From: Bacteroides timonensis
Lineage (GTDB): Bacteria > Bacteroidota > Bacteroidia > Bacteroidales > Bacteroidaceae
Assembly: GCF_000513195.1 (NCBI RefSeq)
Contig: NZ_CBVI010000014.1
Location: forward strand, 1 to 64,000
Direction: 5' to 3'
DNA length: 64,000 bases
A model generated the notes under the pieces. That model was not told the DNA's origin and ran no database searches. It worked only from the letters and a program-made list of their open reading frames with translations. Positions 63,361 through 64,000 of this stretch are shown here, one piece after another. The position numbers and the translations under genes were made by a program. Each line of letters starts with the position of its first letter. Positions within the stretch are counted from its first letter, which is position 1.

Positions 63361-64000
63361 TTACATCATACCACCCATACCGCCCATGCCAGGAGCACCC
63401 ATTGGCATTTCAGGTTTGTCTTCCTTCTTCTCAACGATTACACATTCAGTAGTCAGGAACATACCTGCAATAGAGGCAGCGTTTTCCAAAGCTACGCGAG
63501 CTACTTTTGCAGGATCAACTACACCGGCAGCATGCAGATTTTCATATACATCAGTACGAGCATTGTAACCGAAGTCACCTTTACCTTCGCGTACTTTCTG
63601 TACAACTACAGCACCTTCTTTACCTGCATTGGCAACGATCTGACGCAACGGCTCTTCAATAGCACGTTTAATAATGTCAACACCTGTAGTCTCATCAATG
63701 TTATCACCTTTGAAACCTTCCAATGCATCGAGTGCACGGATGTAAGCTACACCACCACCCGGTACGATACCTTCTTCAATAGCAGCACGTGTTGCACGCA
63801 AAGCATCGTCTACACGATCCTTCTTTTCCTTCATTTCAACTTCAGAAGCAGCACCTACGTAAAGAACAGCAACACCACCAGACAATTTAGCCAGACGTTC
63901 TTGCAATTTTTCTTTGTCATAATCAGATTTAGTAGCAGCAATCTGAGCTTTGATCTGTTCGCAACGTTCCTTGATATTTTGTTTGTCACCAGCACCGTTC
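63361..64000 (-). CDS. groEL: Chaperonin GroEL, C-terminal part (cut by window edge)
   Basis: The frame continues past 64000, so only about 213 C-terminal residues are seen. [73 protein letters not shown] and the C-terminal MGGMM tail are standard GroEL. The 60-kDa chaperonin folds proteins with GroES. Coding continues beyond a methionine at 63906, which is internal. Confidence 0.97.
   Translation of the reverse strand, partial: NGAGDKQNIKERCEQIKAQIAATKSDYDKEKLQERLAKLSGGVAVLYVGAASEVEMKEKKDRVDDALRATRAAIEEGIVPGGGVAYIRALDALEGFKGDNIDETTGVDIIKRAIEEPLRQIVANAGKEGAVVVQKVREGKGDFGYNARTDVYENLHAAGVVDPAKVARVALENAASIAGMFLTTECVIVEKKEDKPEMPMGAPGMGGMGGMM

Overview
The window reads as chromosome of a gut Bacteroides (order Bacteroidales). 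Evidence: many genes are preceded by the Bacteroides -7 box TAnnTTTG, several with a TTG-core -33 box about 19-21 bp upstream; there is a SusC/SusD pair, a hybrid two-component regulator, DUF4956, DUF2490 and DUF4353 family proteins, a TPR-type histidine kinase and Bacteroides-type GHL10 proteins. I cannot fix the species. No tRNA, rRNA, CRISPR array, insertion sequence or prophage was seen.

Layout. 1-3.5 kb: a TPR histidine kinase and a GHL10 glycosidase (minus). 3.6-6.4 kb: uvrA. 6.5-8.7 kb: a CstA-type transporter, a tiny membrane protein and a small beta-barrel (minus). 8.9-10.3 kb: a second GHL10 protein. 10.3-12.5 kb: a DUF4373-like protein flanked by two different repeat arrays, then an ATP-grasp-like protein. 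12.6-17.7 kb: a P-loop ATPase, pyruvate:ferredoxin oxidoreductase and a small membrane protein. 17.7-22.3 kb (minus): a degenerate patatin, a hybrid two-component regulator with a periplasmic sugar-binding sensor, and a PfkB kinase. 22.5-28.9 kb: a TonB-dependent receptor with a GH36 alpha-galactosidase and no SusD, divergent from a DUF6377 regulator. 29.0-30.4 kb: a MACPF lipoprotein.

30.5-43.9 kb is a fructan utilisation locus: fructokinase, sugar MFS importer, a mutarotase-like protein, a GH32 fructosidase, SusC, SusD, a DUF4960 surface glycan-binding lipoprotein and a second, lipid-anchored GH32. Content and order resemble the B. thetaiotaomicron levan locus (BT1757-BT1765), and the regulator at 18.7-21.5 kb has the architecture of its fructose sensor BT1754. 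Expected flow: the surface GH32 cuts fructan, SusCD and the binding protein import oligosaccharides, the second GH32 releases fructose, and the MFS importer plus fructokinase feed glycolysis. Three promoters of this locus share an upstream element placed exactly 64 bp from the -7 box, which I propose as the regulator's binding site.

44-64 kb: a RssA-type patatin, a secreted C1 peptidase, a LytS/LytTR pair, an operon of VTC-domain, DUF4956, DUF2490 and DUF4353 proteins, an etfB-etfA-(TonB-like)-acyl-CoA dehydrogenase operon, CbpA/CbpM, a GH9 plus polysaccharide deacetylase fusion, threonine aldolase, a small winged-helix protein and the 3' part of groEL, cut by the window edge.

The most unusual non-coding signals are the shared fructan-locus promoter element, three intergenic arrays with a 22-bp period that all lie between convergent genes, a 15-copy 7-bp microsatellite directly in front of the fructokinase start, and a tandem pair of identical palindromes upstream of the patatin/regulator cluster.
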